Assembly (NCBI RefSeq): GCF_000172795.2
Contig: NZ_CP020949.1
Span: 62,001-126,000 of the forward strand
DNA from: Rhizobium sp. CIAT894
Lineage (GTDB): Bacteria; Pseudomonadota; Alphaproteobacteria; Rhizobiales; Rhizobiaceae
Direction: 5' to 3'
DNA length: 64,000 bases
Both the position numbers and the translations under genes were made by a program. This document shows positions 9,180 to 17,970 of the stretch, piece by piece (the stretch's first letter is position 1; the number at the start of each line of letters is the position of its first letter). The notes beneath the pieces are model-generated. The model was given only the letters and a program-made list of their open reading frames with translations. It was not told the origin of the DNA and made no database searches.

Positions 9180-9842
9180 CTACCAGGTGATCAAGGGTGA
9201 CTTGTGTAGCCACTGATCCGTAGTGACTTGATCCAGCACGAAAGTCGCAACGTTCTCGCGCGAAATGGAGCCTCCGCGGAACTGGGTCAAATCCGTGAGC
9301 GTCTGGATCGTGGTGCGTCCTGACTTATTGTTGAGGATCGAAGGACGAACAATGGTCCAATTCAGATCGCTGCCCTTGATGATGTCCTCTTGACGGTTCT
9401 TGTCGGCATAGACCTTGCGCAGGAGCAGCGGGAAGATCAACTTGTCGAACAGAAACCCGCCATGGCCTGCACTATCGCCAGCGCCCATTCCGGTGACGGT
9501 GACGAGACGCGAGACGCGCTCTGCCTTCATGGCGCTGACAAACGCCCGGGTTGCGGTCGAGAGAAGGGTGACTTCACGAAACGGGCTTGCGGGTGTTCCA
9601 AGTGCGCTGATGACGGCATCGCGACCCTTGACGGCCCGGCGCAACACGTTCTCGTCACGTGCGTCTCCAACGATGATCTTCGCTCCCTTCATGCCCGCGG
9701 CCTTCTCCGGCGAGCGCACCAGAACGGTGACGTCATAGCCGCGGCTTACAGCCTGGCTGACGATATGGCGGCCGGTCGGCCCGGTGGCGCCGAGGACCAG
9801 GATCTTCGGTGCGGCGGCGAAATGTGTTTCAGTGATGGACAT
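9180..9842 (-). CDS. NAD(P)-binding oxidoreductase, atypical SDR family
   Basis: A 220-residue Rossmann-fold protein with the dinucleotide-binding motif LGATGPTGRHI near residue 17, of the NAD(P)H-binding atypical SDR type (biliverdin reductase B/NmrA-like). The substrate is unknown. It is the last gene of a minus-strand group of three (NmrA-like protein, SRPBCC protein, this one), 77 bases after the SRPBCC gene, divergent from a LysR regulator that probably controls it. Confidence 0.8.
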   Translation of the reverse strand: MSITETHFAAAPKILVLGATGPTGRHIVSQAVSRGYDVTVLVRSPEKAAGMKGAKIIVGDARDENVLRRAVKGRDAVISALGTPASPFREVTLLSTATRAFVSAMKAERVSRLVTVTGMGAGDSAGHGGFLFDKLIFPLLLRKVYADKNRQEDIIKGSDLNWTIVRPSILNNKSGRTTIQTLTDLTQFRGGSISRENVATFVLDQVTTDQWLHKSPLITW

Positions 9843-9919
9843 GGCTTCGGTCCTCTTGAAAGGCAGGGCGCCTCAAGAGGCCGCCTGTTAGATTTGTTGC
9901 TGATTGTTGCTGGCGGCGA

Positions 9920-10393
9920 TCAGAGCCTGCCCTCTGCGAGCAGTTCGCGGGTCCGCTTCAGCGTTGACAGCAGGGCCGATTTGTAGCCCTTGTCGCTGTC
10001 AAACTGGGCTTGCTCAGCCTGTTCCTCGGGGCCATCATGCTCCTTGCCGCGCAGGCCGAGGTAGCAGTAGAACTTCAGCTGCAGTGCGCCGGCCTCATTC
10101 TCGAATACCTCGTTGATAATGGCGCCTTCGCGGGGGCCGGTGGCCTGGAAGAAGGTGACCTTGCTCTGGGGCTCGAGGGTAATGATCTCCCTGATGTGGA
10201 AGCCGGTGATGGTGGCTTCGCGCACGAAATGGACAGCGCTTTCCTCGACGACTTCGCAGCGGGTGCAGAGGCCGGGCGGGAGAAAGAGGCGCGCATCGCG
10301 CGCCTTCAGCTCCAGGCCCTTCCAGACCTGCTCCCGGGTGAGTTTTGTTCCGCCTTCCGGATTCACCGGAACGGTTGCGGTCGAATAGATCAT
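9920..10393 (-). CDS. SRPBCC-fold protein (AtaL/DUF1857-like)
   Basis: A 157-residue protein beginning MIYSTATVPVNP, with the pattern of AtaL-like/DUF1857 proteins of the SRPBCC (START-like) superfamily, which bind hydrophobic ligands in a beta-barrel cavity. No membrane segment or signal peptide is seen. It lies between two NAD(P)-dependent oxidoreductases, so it may bind or process the same small molecule; that is inference. Confidence 0.7.
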   Translation of the reverse strand: MIYSTATVPVNPEGGTKLTREQVWKGLELKARDARLFLPPGLCTRCEVVEESAVHFVREATITGFHIREIITLEPQSKVTFFQATGPREGAIINEVFENEAGALQLKFYCYLGLRGKEHDGPEEQAEQAQFDSDKGYKSALLSTLKRTRELLAEGRL

Positions 10394-10429
10394 GACGATT
10401 GTCCCTGTTTGAAATTGTAGGCGATTGCC

Positions 10430-11299
10430 TCAGGCAGCGGCCACGGCTTCCGAGGCGAAGTCGCGATAGGAGCGGAGCGGACGGCCGAGAAGCGTCGTCA
10501 GGCGCTCGACGTCGCCACCCTCTGGCAGCATTCCGTCGGTCAGGAAGCGCTCGCCCATCATGCGCATGTCGTAAGCCATCCACGGAGGCATGAATTGCTT
10601 GAGGTTCTGCTCGAAGGCTGCTGTATCGCCACCGCCATAATTGATTGGGCGAGCGAGTACGTCCGACCAGATGGCGGCGATGTCCGTTCCGGTCAGTGTG
10701 TCGGGGCCAACCAGGTTGATGCGGGTGAGCGGCAGCGGCTGTGCGGCTTGTTCACGACGCAGCAGCTCAAGGGCGGCAATCTCCGCGATATCGCGAACGT
10801 CGATCATGGCAAGGCCCTTGGTCCCGACCGGCATCGGGTAGACGCCGTAGCCTGTGATGACGTCCTTGATCGTGAGATCGTTCTGGATGAAATAGGCAGG
10901 ACGCAGGATCGTCGCCGCCAAGCCCATCTGCTCGATCATCCGCTCGACGCCGAATTTGCCGGCGAAGTGCGGCACGTTCACGTAGACATCAGGGTGAATG
11001 ACAGAGAGATAGACGATGCGTTCGATGCCAGCCGAGCGGGCGACGTTGAGGGCGATCAAAGCCTGTGTGAACTCGTCTGGTGCGACAGCGTTCAGCAGGA
11101 AGAGCGTCGACACACCGTCGAAGGCGGTACGCAGGGAGTCGATGTCGAGGAAGTCACCTTTGACAACGGCAACGCCTGCCGGGAAATTGGCCTTGGAAGA
11201 GTCGCGGACGAGAGCGCGGACATCAGCGCCGCGGTCGACGAGGTGCTGGATGACTTGGCCGCCGATATTACCTGTGGCGCCGGTAACGAGAATGGTCAT
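10430..11299 (-). CDS. NmrA-family NAD(P)-binding protein
   Basis: A 289-residue NmrA/HSCARG-type atypical SDR. The N-terminus MTILVTGATGNIGG has the GxxGxxG nucleotide-binding motif. I chose ATG 11299 because GGAGAA lies just upstream; an open frame extends further to 11371 but would overlap the control region. It is the first gene of the three-gene operon and is transcribed away from the LysR gene, the usual layout for a LysR-controlled operon of redox genes (compare quinone or electrophile responses). Confidence 0.85.
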   Translation of the reverse strand: MTILVTGATGNIGGQVIQHLVDRGADVRALVRDSSKANFPAGVAVVKGDFLDIDSLRTAFDGVSTLFLLNAVAPDEFTQALIALNVARSAGIERIVYLSVIHPDVYVNVPHFAGKFGVERMIEQMGLAATILRPAYFIQNDLTIKDVITGYGVYPMPVGTKGLAMIDVRDIAEIAALELLRREQAAQPLPLTRINLVGPDTLTGTDIAAIWSDVLARPINYGGGDTAAFEQNLKQFMPPWMAYDMRMMGERFLTDGMLPEGGDVERLTTLLGRPLRSYRDFASEAVAAA

Positions 11300-11403
11300 G
11301 GAAGTTTCTCCGGTTTGTTTGCTTGACACCCCGAATATGGTTGGTTCACTGTTGACCCGATAGACCATCATTTTAGACGCAGCGTCTCACAGGTGAAACA
11401 GTC

Positions 11404-12294
11404 ATGGATCTCGTCGCGCTTGCGGACTTCAACCTCGTTGCTCGTTACGGTGGCTTCGGCAAAGCTGCGCGGGCAACCGGCCGTCCCAAAGCGACCTTGT
11501 CCCGACGGGTGACGGAACTGGAGGCTGCCCTTCAGCTTCGGCTGTTTGAACGTGGCGCGCGCAACCTGAAACTCACTGAGGAAGGGCGAGCGCTTCATGA
11601 GCGTACAGCCGCTTTGCTGACGGAGCTCGACGAAACAGCGGCCACCATCGCGGCGGGCGGGGACAAGCCGCGCGGCAGGTTACGGATCAGCGCGCCGCTG
11701 CTGTTTTCGCAGACCGCCATGGGTCGGATCGCGGCGGGCTTCGCACTGAAATATCCCGACGTGCGGCTGGAAGTTACGACAGAGGACCGAGCCGTGGACA
11801 TGATCGAGGAAGGCTATGATCTGGTCATTCGGGTCAATCCGGACCCAGACGAAAGTCTCGTCGGTCGAGTCTTTCTGCATGATCGCCTCGTCGTCGTGGC
11901 AAGCCCCGATCTTCCACGGCCGGCGGCAGATCTCTCGGTGCCAGGTGTCGTGCGCGGGGGCGGCGATCGGCAGACCTGGAACGTCGTGACTTCAGAAGGA
12001 CCCGCGACGATCGGGATCGAGCCCATCCTCGCCCTGTCGTCACTCATCATGGTTCGGGATGCCGTGCGAACTGGCGTGGGCGCTGCTCGTATGCCGATTT
12101 CGCTGGTGAGTCACGATCTGGCCGACGGGACTTTGCTGCATTGGGGCAATATTGAGGGCTCCGAGATCGCGCTGTGGGCGCTTTACCCGTCGCGGCGACT
12201 GCTCAGCGCGCGTGTATCTGCCTTCCTGGATTTTCTGAAGCAGGCTTTTCCCAACGGAACGCCCGATGAACTGGCGGCCTACATCGGCAGATGA
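11404..12294 (+). CDS. LysR-family transcriptional regulator
   Basis: A 296-residue LysR regulator. The N-terminal winged helix-turn-helix spans residues about 1-60 (ARATGRPKATLSRRVTELE), followed by a linker and a type 2 periplasmic-binding-like effector domain. It is divergent from the NmrA-like gene across 104 bases, where its operator is expected. The inducer is unknown. Confidence 0.9.
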   Translation: MDLVALADFNLVARYGGFGKAARATGRPKATLSRRVTELEAALQLRLFERGARNLKLTEEGRALHERTAALLTELDETAATIAAGGDKPRGRLRISAPLLFSQTAMGRIAAGFALKYPDVRLEVTTEDRAVDMIEEGYDLVIRVNPDPDESLVGRVFLHDRLVVVASPDLPRPAADLSVPGVVRGGGDRQTWNVVTSEGPATIGIEPILALSSLIMVRDAVRTGVGAARMPISLVSHDLADGTLLHWGNIEGSEIALWALYPSRRLLSARVSAFLDFLKQAFPNGTPDELAAYIGR

Positions 12295-12941
12295 GAGGTC
12301 GCCTGCTCCATATTTGCAATCATACTAGCGTTAGAGCCGCACCACTTGCGGACGTCACGCAAGGGCAGCATTAAATTCGGTGAAGTCGATTGGCGGCCAG
12401 GTTGCTTCTCGCGACCGGCCGTTCTTGGTTTTAAGGAACGGGTTTATCGGCCGAAAACATCAAGCGGCTTGAAGCCCTGGTTGGTCTTCCGGCCGGGACG
12501 TGGCCCGTCTGAGCCTGCGAGCGGGGAGTAAGCACGCCTCAGTCTTGTCATTCAGGCATGGCACCACAACCAGCTACGCGATGAAGCAATGCACCGTTCC
12601 CGGCAACTTCCCACATGCGGTCATTGGCCTCGACCATTCGATGATGCCATTGCCGTACCCCTTTATCTGCCAGCTGGCACGTCCACTGCGGTCTCGATGG
12701 GGCATGTCTGACCAAAGACCGCCTCGCGATGCTCGGCTCGATCGGCATCCGCAACGGCCGGCTCGTTTTCTTCCCCTGTGCGCTGAGGCGCGCCCATTCC
12801 TCGCGAGACAAGAAAGCCTCTCCTATGGCCGTCCTCCACTCCGTTTCGGCCTTTCAGGTGCGGGCCGATCGTCTCCGGTCCTATCGACTGCCATCGAGGC
12901 CGCGATGGACGCGGCCCGAACAACCGAAAAGGATTACGACA
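12295..12941. other. Long intergenic region without a recognised gene
   Basis: These 647 bases contain only short frames (for example 12346-12531) that resemble no family known to me. It may hold decayed sequence. The final part carries the AAAAGGA ribosome binding site of the DUF736 gene. Confidence 0.4.
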
Positions 12942-13253
12942 ATGGCAACTATCGGCTCTTTCACCGCTTCCAGCAACGGCTTCTCCGGTACCATCAAGAC
13001 CCTCAACCTCAACGTCAAGGCGACCATCCGCGCCGTCGAGCGCACTAGCGAGAAAGGTCCAGACTACCGCATCCTCGCAGGAGCTACGGTCGAATTCGGC
13101 GCAGCCTGGAAGAAGACCTCGAACGAAGGCCGCGACTACCTCTCGGTCAAGCTCGACGATCCGAGCTTCCCGGCCCCGATCTACGCGACGCTGATCGAGG
13201 TCGAAGGCGAGGAAGGCCTCTCCCTCATCTGGTCCCGGTCGAACCGGGACTGA
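12942..13253 (+). CDS. DUF736 family protein
   Basis: A 103-residue protein beginning [18 protein letters not shown] with internal [20 protein letters not shown], the hallmark of DUF736, a small family common on alphaproteobacterial plasmids and often near conjugation genes. The start at ATG 12942 follows AAAAGGA; the open frame reaches back to 12729 but that extension is not family-like. Function is unknown. It is convergent with the HU gene. Confidence 0.85.
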   Translation: MATIGSFTASSNGFSGTIKTLNLNVKATIRAVERTSEKGPDYRILAGATVEFGAAWKKTSNEGRDYLSVKLDDPSFPAPIYATLIEVEGEEGLSLIWSRSNRD

Positions 13254-13261
13254 GACTGGAT

Positions 13262-13283
13262 GCCCCGCCCGACAGGGCGGGGC
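13262..13283. terminator. Stem-loop between convergent DUF736 and HU genes
   Basis: GCCCCGCCC (13262-13270) and GGGCGGGGC (13275-13283) form a perfect 9-bp stem with a GACA-type loop. No long T-run follows on either strand, so it may act bidirectionally or protect 3' ends. Confidence 0.6.
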
Positions 13284-13298
13284 TCTCCACGTCAGGGA

Positions 13299-13427
13299 TC
13301 ACTTGTTCAGTGCATCCTTGAGCGCCTTGGCAGGCGCGAAAGTCAGCTTCTTCGAAGCCGCGACCGTCATCTTCTCTCCGGTCGCTGGATTGCGGCCCTC
13401 GCGCTCAGGTGATGCTTTCACCTTGAA
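13299..13427 (-). CDS. HU-family DNA-binding protein, 3' exon
   Basis: The 3' exon encodes 42 residues beginning FKVKASPEREGRNPATGE and ending KDALNK: the beta-arm (with the conserved RNPATG) and C-terminal helix of a bacterial HU protein. It is separated from the first 50 codons (16019-16168) by a 2,591-base group II intron. Joining base 16019 to base 13427 on the minus strand gives an uninterrupted 92-aa HU with GFGK followed by FKVK. HU bends DNA and supports replication and recombination. Without splicing this product would not be made. Confidence 0.9.
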   Translation of the reverse strand, partial: FKVKASPEREGRNPATGEKMTVAASKKLTFAPAKALKDALNK

Positions 13428-13478
13428 GTCGGGTAGGGAGGAGGTCGGTCGTTGACGCGGCCCTCTCTCCCTCCCACG

Positions 13479-13512
13479 GAACCGGACTTGATAGTTTCCC
13501 ATCATCCGGCTC
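13479..13512 (-). ncRNA. Group II intron domain V
   Basis: On the minus strand the element starts GAGCCGGATG, has a GGGAAAC-type terminal loop and ends AAGTCCGGTTC, giving the conserved 34-nt catalytic domain V with its bulge. This is the most diagnostic part of a group II ribozyme. Confidence 0.9.
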
Positions 13513-15384
13513 CTATGCTGACAATACCCCAATTCTGTCGAGCCGTTGCTGAAGACGACCGGCATGGATCGCGTGATGGCAAGGTTCGCATGCGATGGTA
13601 CGTTTGCGCATGCGAGCTGCTCTGGTTCGAGCAAGCCATGAGACGCCCTTCATGTCCGCCATCCGTCGAACGTGATGAATATCGACGGGCACATCGGATA
13701 TCCCGCAATACTCGCAGGAGCGAGCGCGCAGCCGATCAACAAGATCAGTCCGCCCCCAGAACCAGAACGAAGGCTGGTCCTGATCTATGCGGGAATCTTC
13801 CATGACTTTCTTCGATGCAACGTGCCTGAGTTGGAATACCGCGACGAACCTGCGCCCGTCTTTGGTTTCCACCCATAGCCCATGATCCCCTTGGTGCCGC
13901 TGCAAATAGATATTGAAGATCTTCGCGATACTGCATTTGTGCTTTCTCGCCAAAGTCTTCATGAGACTGAACCACCAAACCCGTTGGAGTGGGGCCATCT
14001 CATTTTTCCAGTTATTGCCTAACTGGTAATATCCGACCAATCCCCGTAGCATCGCGTTATACGCAACGATGATGGCGACATCCGAGCTGATTGTCATCTC
14101 GGGACGCATTGCGCCACGTATTGCATGATAGCTGCCAAGTCGGTTCCGTTTAGCAAAGGCCGCCAGCTTCTCCCTTGGGAGATGCAGTCGGATTCCGCGT
14201 ACCGGTGTCCGCTTGACCATTGCCCTTCGACCTTTCCTCGTGACACGTTTCTCGCGAAACGCACGTTTGGTCGACCGAACAGCGTAGCCGAGAAAGGTCA
14301 CCCCGCCGTCATCTGCCTTTGTGATACCGCTCTTTTCCGGTGCGACTTCAAGATGAAGCTGATCCTGCAGGAAGGATGTGACCTCATTCAGGATGTCGGC
14401 AGCTTCCTGTTTCGTGCCGATGACGGAGATAAGGAAGTCATCGGCATACCGGACATATTGAAGCCGCCGGAAGAACGTGTCGTGGAAGTCCTTGCTGGGG
14501 AGCTTCCGGGCAGCAACGATCAAAGGCTGCAGTTGAGCCCGAAGCCGCTCTGCTTCGGCCTCTCGGCCAGAGCTTCGCAGCTTCGCGATACGCTGACGAC
14601 AATGCGCCCCCTTGCTGAGCAGTTTCTGGTACTCTGGATTCGTTGGCCTCTCAATGCCCCGGTCGAACCGGGTTTTGAGGCTATCCATGAACTCATCGAA
14701 TTCATGGAGATACACGTTCGCGAGCAAGGGCGAGATTACTCCGCCCTGTGGTGTGCCGCTATACGACGCGTGCCACTTCCAGTCCTCCATATAGCCAGCC
14801 GTCAACATTCCTCTGATAAGCTTCAGAAACCGCTCGTCATCGATCCGTTTCCTCAGCAGATTCATCAAAATGTCGTGGTCAATATTGTCGAAGAACCCGG
14901 CAATATCGGCCTCGACCAGCCAAACTGTTCCGCCCCACGTCTTCTGGATGGATGCCAGAGCGGTGTGACAGGAGCGCTTGGGTCTGAACCCGTGCGAGCG
15001 GCGAGAGAAATTCGGTTCATAGATTTGCTCCAGAACCAGCTTCACGGCTGCCTGCACGAGCTTGTCGTCAGCGTCGGGAATGCCCAGAGGGCGTAATTTC
15101 CCGTTCGCCTTGGGGATGTAGTGCCTGCGAACAGGCTTGAAGCGGTAGCTTCCCTCCTTCACCCGGCGCATGATCCCGTTCAGCCTGTCCAGCGAGAAGC
15201 CGTCAAGCGTATTGCGGGGATCAATGCCGGGGGTGAGAGCCCCGGAGTTTCGGGCGATCGCTTCATAGGCCTGTGCCCAAATGTTGGGGCAGTCCAGAAG
15301 ACGATGGAGGCCGTTTATCCGCTTTCCCTGTCGTGACAGGGCAGGTAGCGAGATCAGTCGTCTTTCCACGGCATCGACGTGCAT
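13513..15384 (-). CDS. ltrA: Group II intron reverse transcriptase/maturase with HNH endonuclease
   Basis: A 623-residue intron-encoded protein. It has reverse transcriptase blocks (SGTPQGGVISPLLANVYL near 209, catalytic YADD at 313-316, FLGYAV near 364), a maturase X domain (about 395-500), and a C-terminal zinc-bound HNH endonuclease with CEYC (557-560), DIHH (568-571) and CEPC (599-602). All catalytic motifs are intact, so it should support splicing and retrohoming. Its stop codon abuts domain V of the intron. The start ATG at 15384 has no strong ribosome binding site. Confidence 0.95.
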   Translation of the reverse strand: MHVDAVERRLISLPALSRQGKRINGLHRLLDCPNIWAQAYEAIARNSGALTPGIDPRNTLDGFSLDRLNGIMRRVKEGSYRFKPVRRHYIPKANGKLRPLGIPDADDKLVQAAVKLVLEQIYEPNFSRRSHGFRPKRSCHTALASIQKTWGGTVWLVEADIAGFFDNIDHDILMNLLRKRIDDERFLKLIRGMLTAGYMEDWKWHASYSGTPQGGVISPLLANVYLHEFDEFMDSLKTRFDRGIERPTNPEYQKLLSKGAHCRQRIAKLRSSGREAEAERLRAQLQPLIVAARKLPSKDFHDTFFRRLQYVRYADDFLISVIGTKQEAADILNEVTSFLQDQLHLEVAPEKSGITKADDGGVTFLGYAVRSTKRAFREKRVTRKGRRAMVKRTPVRGIRLHLPREKLAAFAKRNRLGSYHAIRGAMRPEMTISSDVAIIVAYNAMLRGLVGYYQLGNNWKNEMAPLQRVWWFSLMKTLARKHKCSIAKIFNIYLQRHQGDHGLWVETKDGRRFVAVFQLRHVASKKVMEDSRIDQDQPSFWFWGRTDLVDRLRARSCEYCGISDVPVDIHHVRRMADMKGVSWLARTRAARMRKRTIACEPCHHAIHAGRLQQRLDRIGVLSA

Positions 15385-16018
15385 CAGCGTGTCTCAATCG
15401 TCGTCATAAGGCTCCCGATCTCATGTCAGCACGCCGCCCTTCACCCGGCCAGAGGGATTCCCGTCCGGTCACCCGGCGCGTTTCACCCATTGCCGTCCGC
15501 CTCTAGGCGGCTGTCCCGGACATTACCCCGGGCGTTTGGCTAATATGGCGGCTCCGTCGTCATGTGGGTCTGGTGATGCCAGCCCGTTTAGACGATCCCG
15601 CGTTTACGCAATGAAAGAGATACAGCGCGGACAGGTGTCCCATTCAACCGTTCGGTCCCCGGCAGGGGATGGAGAGCGCGACTGGGGCGGAGCAAACGGG
15701 CAAATTTCGTCGCTCCCCGGAATGATCTTATCATCCACTACGCTCGATGACGCATCGGCTATCGTTGAGCGTCACCACCGGCTTCTGGTTCCTCGGTCTA
15801 GGATTCAGGCAGTCTAGCTTTCACCATACGCGCTTTGCCCTGACCGATCAGATCGCGATAGCTGCGACGGCCTCGGCCTTTTCCCGACATGCTATTGTCC
15901 CCTGTCGAGTTTCCCCGATTGCAGCTGTTGCCAGCCAAGGTAAGTCGGAGGGCATGGGTAGTTCCCAGTTATCCCAGCAGCATAAACTGCACTCTTACAT
16001 CGCGCCGACGCGGCGCAC
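15385..16018 (-). ncRNA. Group II intron 5' ribozyme domains
   Basis: The 634 bases from the GTGCGCC intron start to the maturase start form domain I and the base of domains II-IV. Two exon-binding sites were located: positions 234-241 of the intron pair over 8 bases with the exon, and positions 315-320 pair over 6 bases with the last six exon bases. Small frames here are not genes. Confidence 0.8.
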
Positions 16019-16168
16019 TTTGCCGAAGCCGGGGATCGAGGTTTCAGCGTCGGAGCCTGCGGCATCGGCGATTGCCTGGAACACGGCCTCGACGATGCCT
16101 TTCGCCTGAACCTTCGTCAGGCCGTTGTTGGCGGCGATCTTGTCGGCGATTTCATTGGTGGTGGTCAT
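16019..16168 (-). CDS. HU-family DNA-binding protein, 5' exon
   Basis: The first 50 codons of an HU protein, MTTTNEIADKIAANNGLTK to SIPGFGK: the N-terminal helical dimerisation region and first beta turn. Start ATG 16168 is preceded by GAGGAA. In unspliced RNA the frame runs into the intron and stops after VRRVGAM. The gene is downstream of the WGR-domain gene on the same strand (gap about 80 bases). Confidence 0.9.
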
Positions 16169-16250
16169 GGAATTCCTCGCATCTTCTAACAATGACAGAA
16201 TCCGTGTCAGCTTATGACCGTCTTGTCATCGGCAACGAGGGAGGCGCGGA

Positions 16251-16517
16251 TCAGATCCGCGGGTTGTCCACTGGTGGTTTCGGCCGATAGCCCCGTTTAC
16301 GCTTCTCGCGAAGCACGTCGAGGAACAGGTTGATGGCCTGGTTCTCGTTGTCGAACAGATGCACCATCTGTTGTCCGCGCGCTCCGATCCGACCCCAGGC
16401 GCGAACAAGCGATATCTCGCCGAACAAGGTCGGCTGAACAGCAAGCGCATAGAACCGCGCCATGTTCTTTTCCGGCGCGATACGTTCGACATAGAGGTGA
16501 TAGGGCTGCGTGATCAT
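16251..16517 (-). CDS. WGR-domain protein
   Basis: An 88-residue protein consisting of a WGR domain, with the name-giving motif in SLVRAWGRIGARGQQ. WGR domains occur in PARPs and in small stand-alone plasmid proteins and are thought to bind nucleic acid. The start at ATG 16517 (MITQPYHLYVER) is preferred over 16553 because the family begins near here. It belongs to the minus-strand series traG fragment, nuclease, WGR, HU that is often found downstream of traG on rhizobial plasmids. Confidence 0.8.
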   Translation of the reverse strand: MITQPYHLYVERIAPEKNMARFYALAVQPTLFGEISLVRAWGRIGARGQQMVHLFDNENQAINLFLDVLREKRKRGYRPKPPVDNPRI

Positions 16518-16611
16518 AAGAGCAGAATCGCGCGTTCGGATTCGGCCGTCCAATGACAGTTTTGAATCGGACGGGCATTATCGATTCACAACGTTGATCC
16601 TTGCGTCCGTT

Positions 16612-17055
16612 TCATTCGCACCAGCTCCGGCGCAATCCTTGCCACTTCCGAGCCAGGCCTTCGGCAACGAGAATATCCCCGACCGATCGCCGATCGCGGT
16701 AGACGATCCTGAGCTTGCGACCGAAGCGATCTTCCTCTCTGGCGGTCGTCTTGAACGACAGCGGACCGGAATTGAGAATGTCGAGCAGACGGTTTTTCGC
16801 CGCGAGGCCAAGCTCGCGTTCGCGCTGGCATCGCGGCGGGCTTAACTCCGGCGTGTCGATGTCGGCAATCCTGATCTTTTCACCTCGGAACCAGAACGTA
16901 TCGCCGTCCACCACGCAGGTGATCCGTTGCCCGCTCCCACAGATAGAGAAGGCGTCGCTCGCGCTGTCTGGTTGCTGGGCTGCCGCTACAGATGCGAGCA
17001 CGCCGATGAATAAGGCGGATAAGGTGACGAGGTCCGCAAAAAATCTCAATGTCAT
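16612..17055 (-). CDS. Secreted thermonuclease-like nuclease (SNase family)
   Basis: A 147-residue staphylococcal-nuclease-fold protein. An N-terminal signal peptide (LVTLSALFIGVLASVAAAQ) directs export; the nuclease core has VVDGDTFW near 49, IRIADIDTPELS near 61 and the catalytic-arginine region EDRFGRKLR near 108. Its ATG overlaps the traG fragment's stop codon by four bases, so it is translationally coupled to traG and part of the transfer operon. The role in conjugation is not established. Confidence 0.88.
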   Translation of the reverse strand: MTLRFFADLVTLSALFIGVLASVAAAQQPDSASDAFSICGSGQRITCVVDGDTFWFRGEKIRIADIDTPELSPPRCQRERELGLAAKNRLLDILNSGPLSFKTTAREEDRFGRKLRIVYRDRRSVGDILVAEGLARKWQGLRRSWCE

Positions 17056-17840
17056 GTCTCCTCAATATCTGCCGTTGGAGGGGCCTTCTCGCTCCTTACC
17101 CCGTCTGTAGCTTGTTTGTGAAACCGGTTTTCCCCAACGGACGCACTCATGTCCTTGCGTCGAAACCAGATGGCGCGCCCGCAGCGCAGCGGCGCATTGC
17201 CCGCAGTAAAGACGACCTGCTCGTCGCCGCGCATGCGCAACACTTCATGCGGCAGGATCAGCGGGCGGCGCGTCAGTTGCTTCGATCGCGACCGGGACGA
17301 TCCCTTCATTCCGGAAGAGCGGCTTGTCTGATCGACCTCGACTGTGGTGTCGCCGCAGCGCTTTGAAATGTACTCAGCCGTTTCTGGGTCGTTGATCGCC
17401 GCAAACGAGATCCAGGACGCGGACTCGAACCATTTGGAACTGGCGTCACGGCCGCCATAGGCCTCGCGCATCTGGCCGATCGACTGGAAGATCAGCGCCA
17501 GGCTGATACCGTACTTGCGCCCGGCGTCGCGAGCCGTCTCAAGAATGCGCAGATACCCCAGGCGCGCCACCTCATCGAGGAGGAACAGGGTGCGTCCAGC
17601 GACCTCGCCGTTGCGATTATAGATCGCGTTGAGAAACGAGCCGATGACCACCCGTGCCAGTCCCGGATGCGACTCAAGTACCTTCAGGTCGAGGGCGATG
17701 AAAATGTCCGTGACGCCGGTGGCCAGCTCGTCGGTGGAAAAACTGTCGCCGGAAACGAGGGCGGCATAGTTCGTGTAGGAGAGCCAGTGCGTCTCCTTGA
17801 CCGCATTGGCGTAAACACCGCTGAATGTCTCCGGCGTCAT
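17052..17840 (-). pseudogene. traG: traG, 3' fragment (coupling protein VirD4/TraG)
   Basis: These 262 residues match the C-terminal part of Ti-type TraG, the ATPase that couples the relaxosome to the mating channel: [18 protein letters not shown], then [22 protein letters not shown] (Walker B region), then [19 protein letters not shown]. The upstream TraG-like frame continues only a few codons ([10 protein letters not shown]); the Walker A domain and membrane helices (normally about 640 aa total) are gone. On the opposite strand the sequence becomes the end of traA. It is therefore a deletion remnant and cannot be a working coupling protein. Confidence 0.85.
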
Positions 17841-17856
17841 GTTGACGAATACGGCG

Positions 17857-17970
17857 ACATTCTCGCGTACGGCACAACAACTCGCGGCTCACGAACGTAC
17901 GGTCCAGTCGCTCAGGCAGGCCGAAGACATCCGCCTTACCCAGCGCGCGTCCTCGGTGCTGAAGCAATGA
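17857..17970 (+). pseudogene. traA: traA (relaxase), extreme 3' remnant
   Basis: In the frame ending at TGA 17968-17970 the sequence encodes [19 protein letters not shown] and then [10 protein letters not shown], the coiled C-terminus expected for Ti-type TraA, and it overlaps the traF start exactly as in a traA-traF-traB operon. No more of the roughly 1,100-residue relaxase/helicase is present: the sequence before about 17860 belongs to traG on the other strand. Confidence 0.7.

Larger units (their letters stand above)
13428..16018 (-). mobile_element. Complete group II intron inserted in the HU gene
   Basis: A full-length group II intron in sense orientation. The 5' end begins GTGCGCC (complement of 16018 downward), the standard group II start; the 3' end is ...CTACCCGAC at 13428. 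Domain V is a textbook 34-nt hairpin (13479-13512) beginning two bases after the intron protein's stop codon begins, and domain VI follows with a GGGAGG/CCTCCC stem. Candidate exon-binding sites match the 5' exon: EBS1 TTTGCC (complement of 15699-15704) to GGCAAA, and EBS2 (complement of 15778-15785) to CCGGCTTC. The ribozyme 5' portion (15385-16018) precedes a full reverse transcriptase/maturase gene. The insertion lies between HU codons 50 and 51. Confidence 0.92.

Noticed and set aside
14125..15096. 323-aa plus-strand frame inside the group II intron
   Set aside because: It is antisense to the intact reverse transcriptase domain and has no features of its own.
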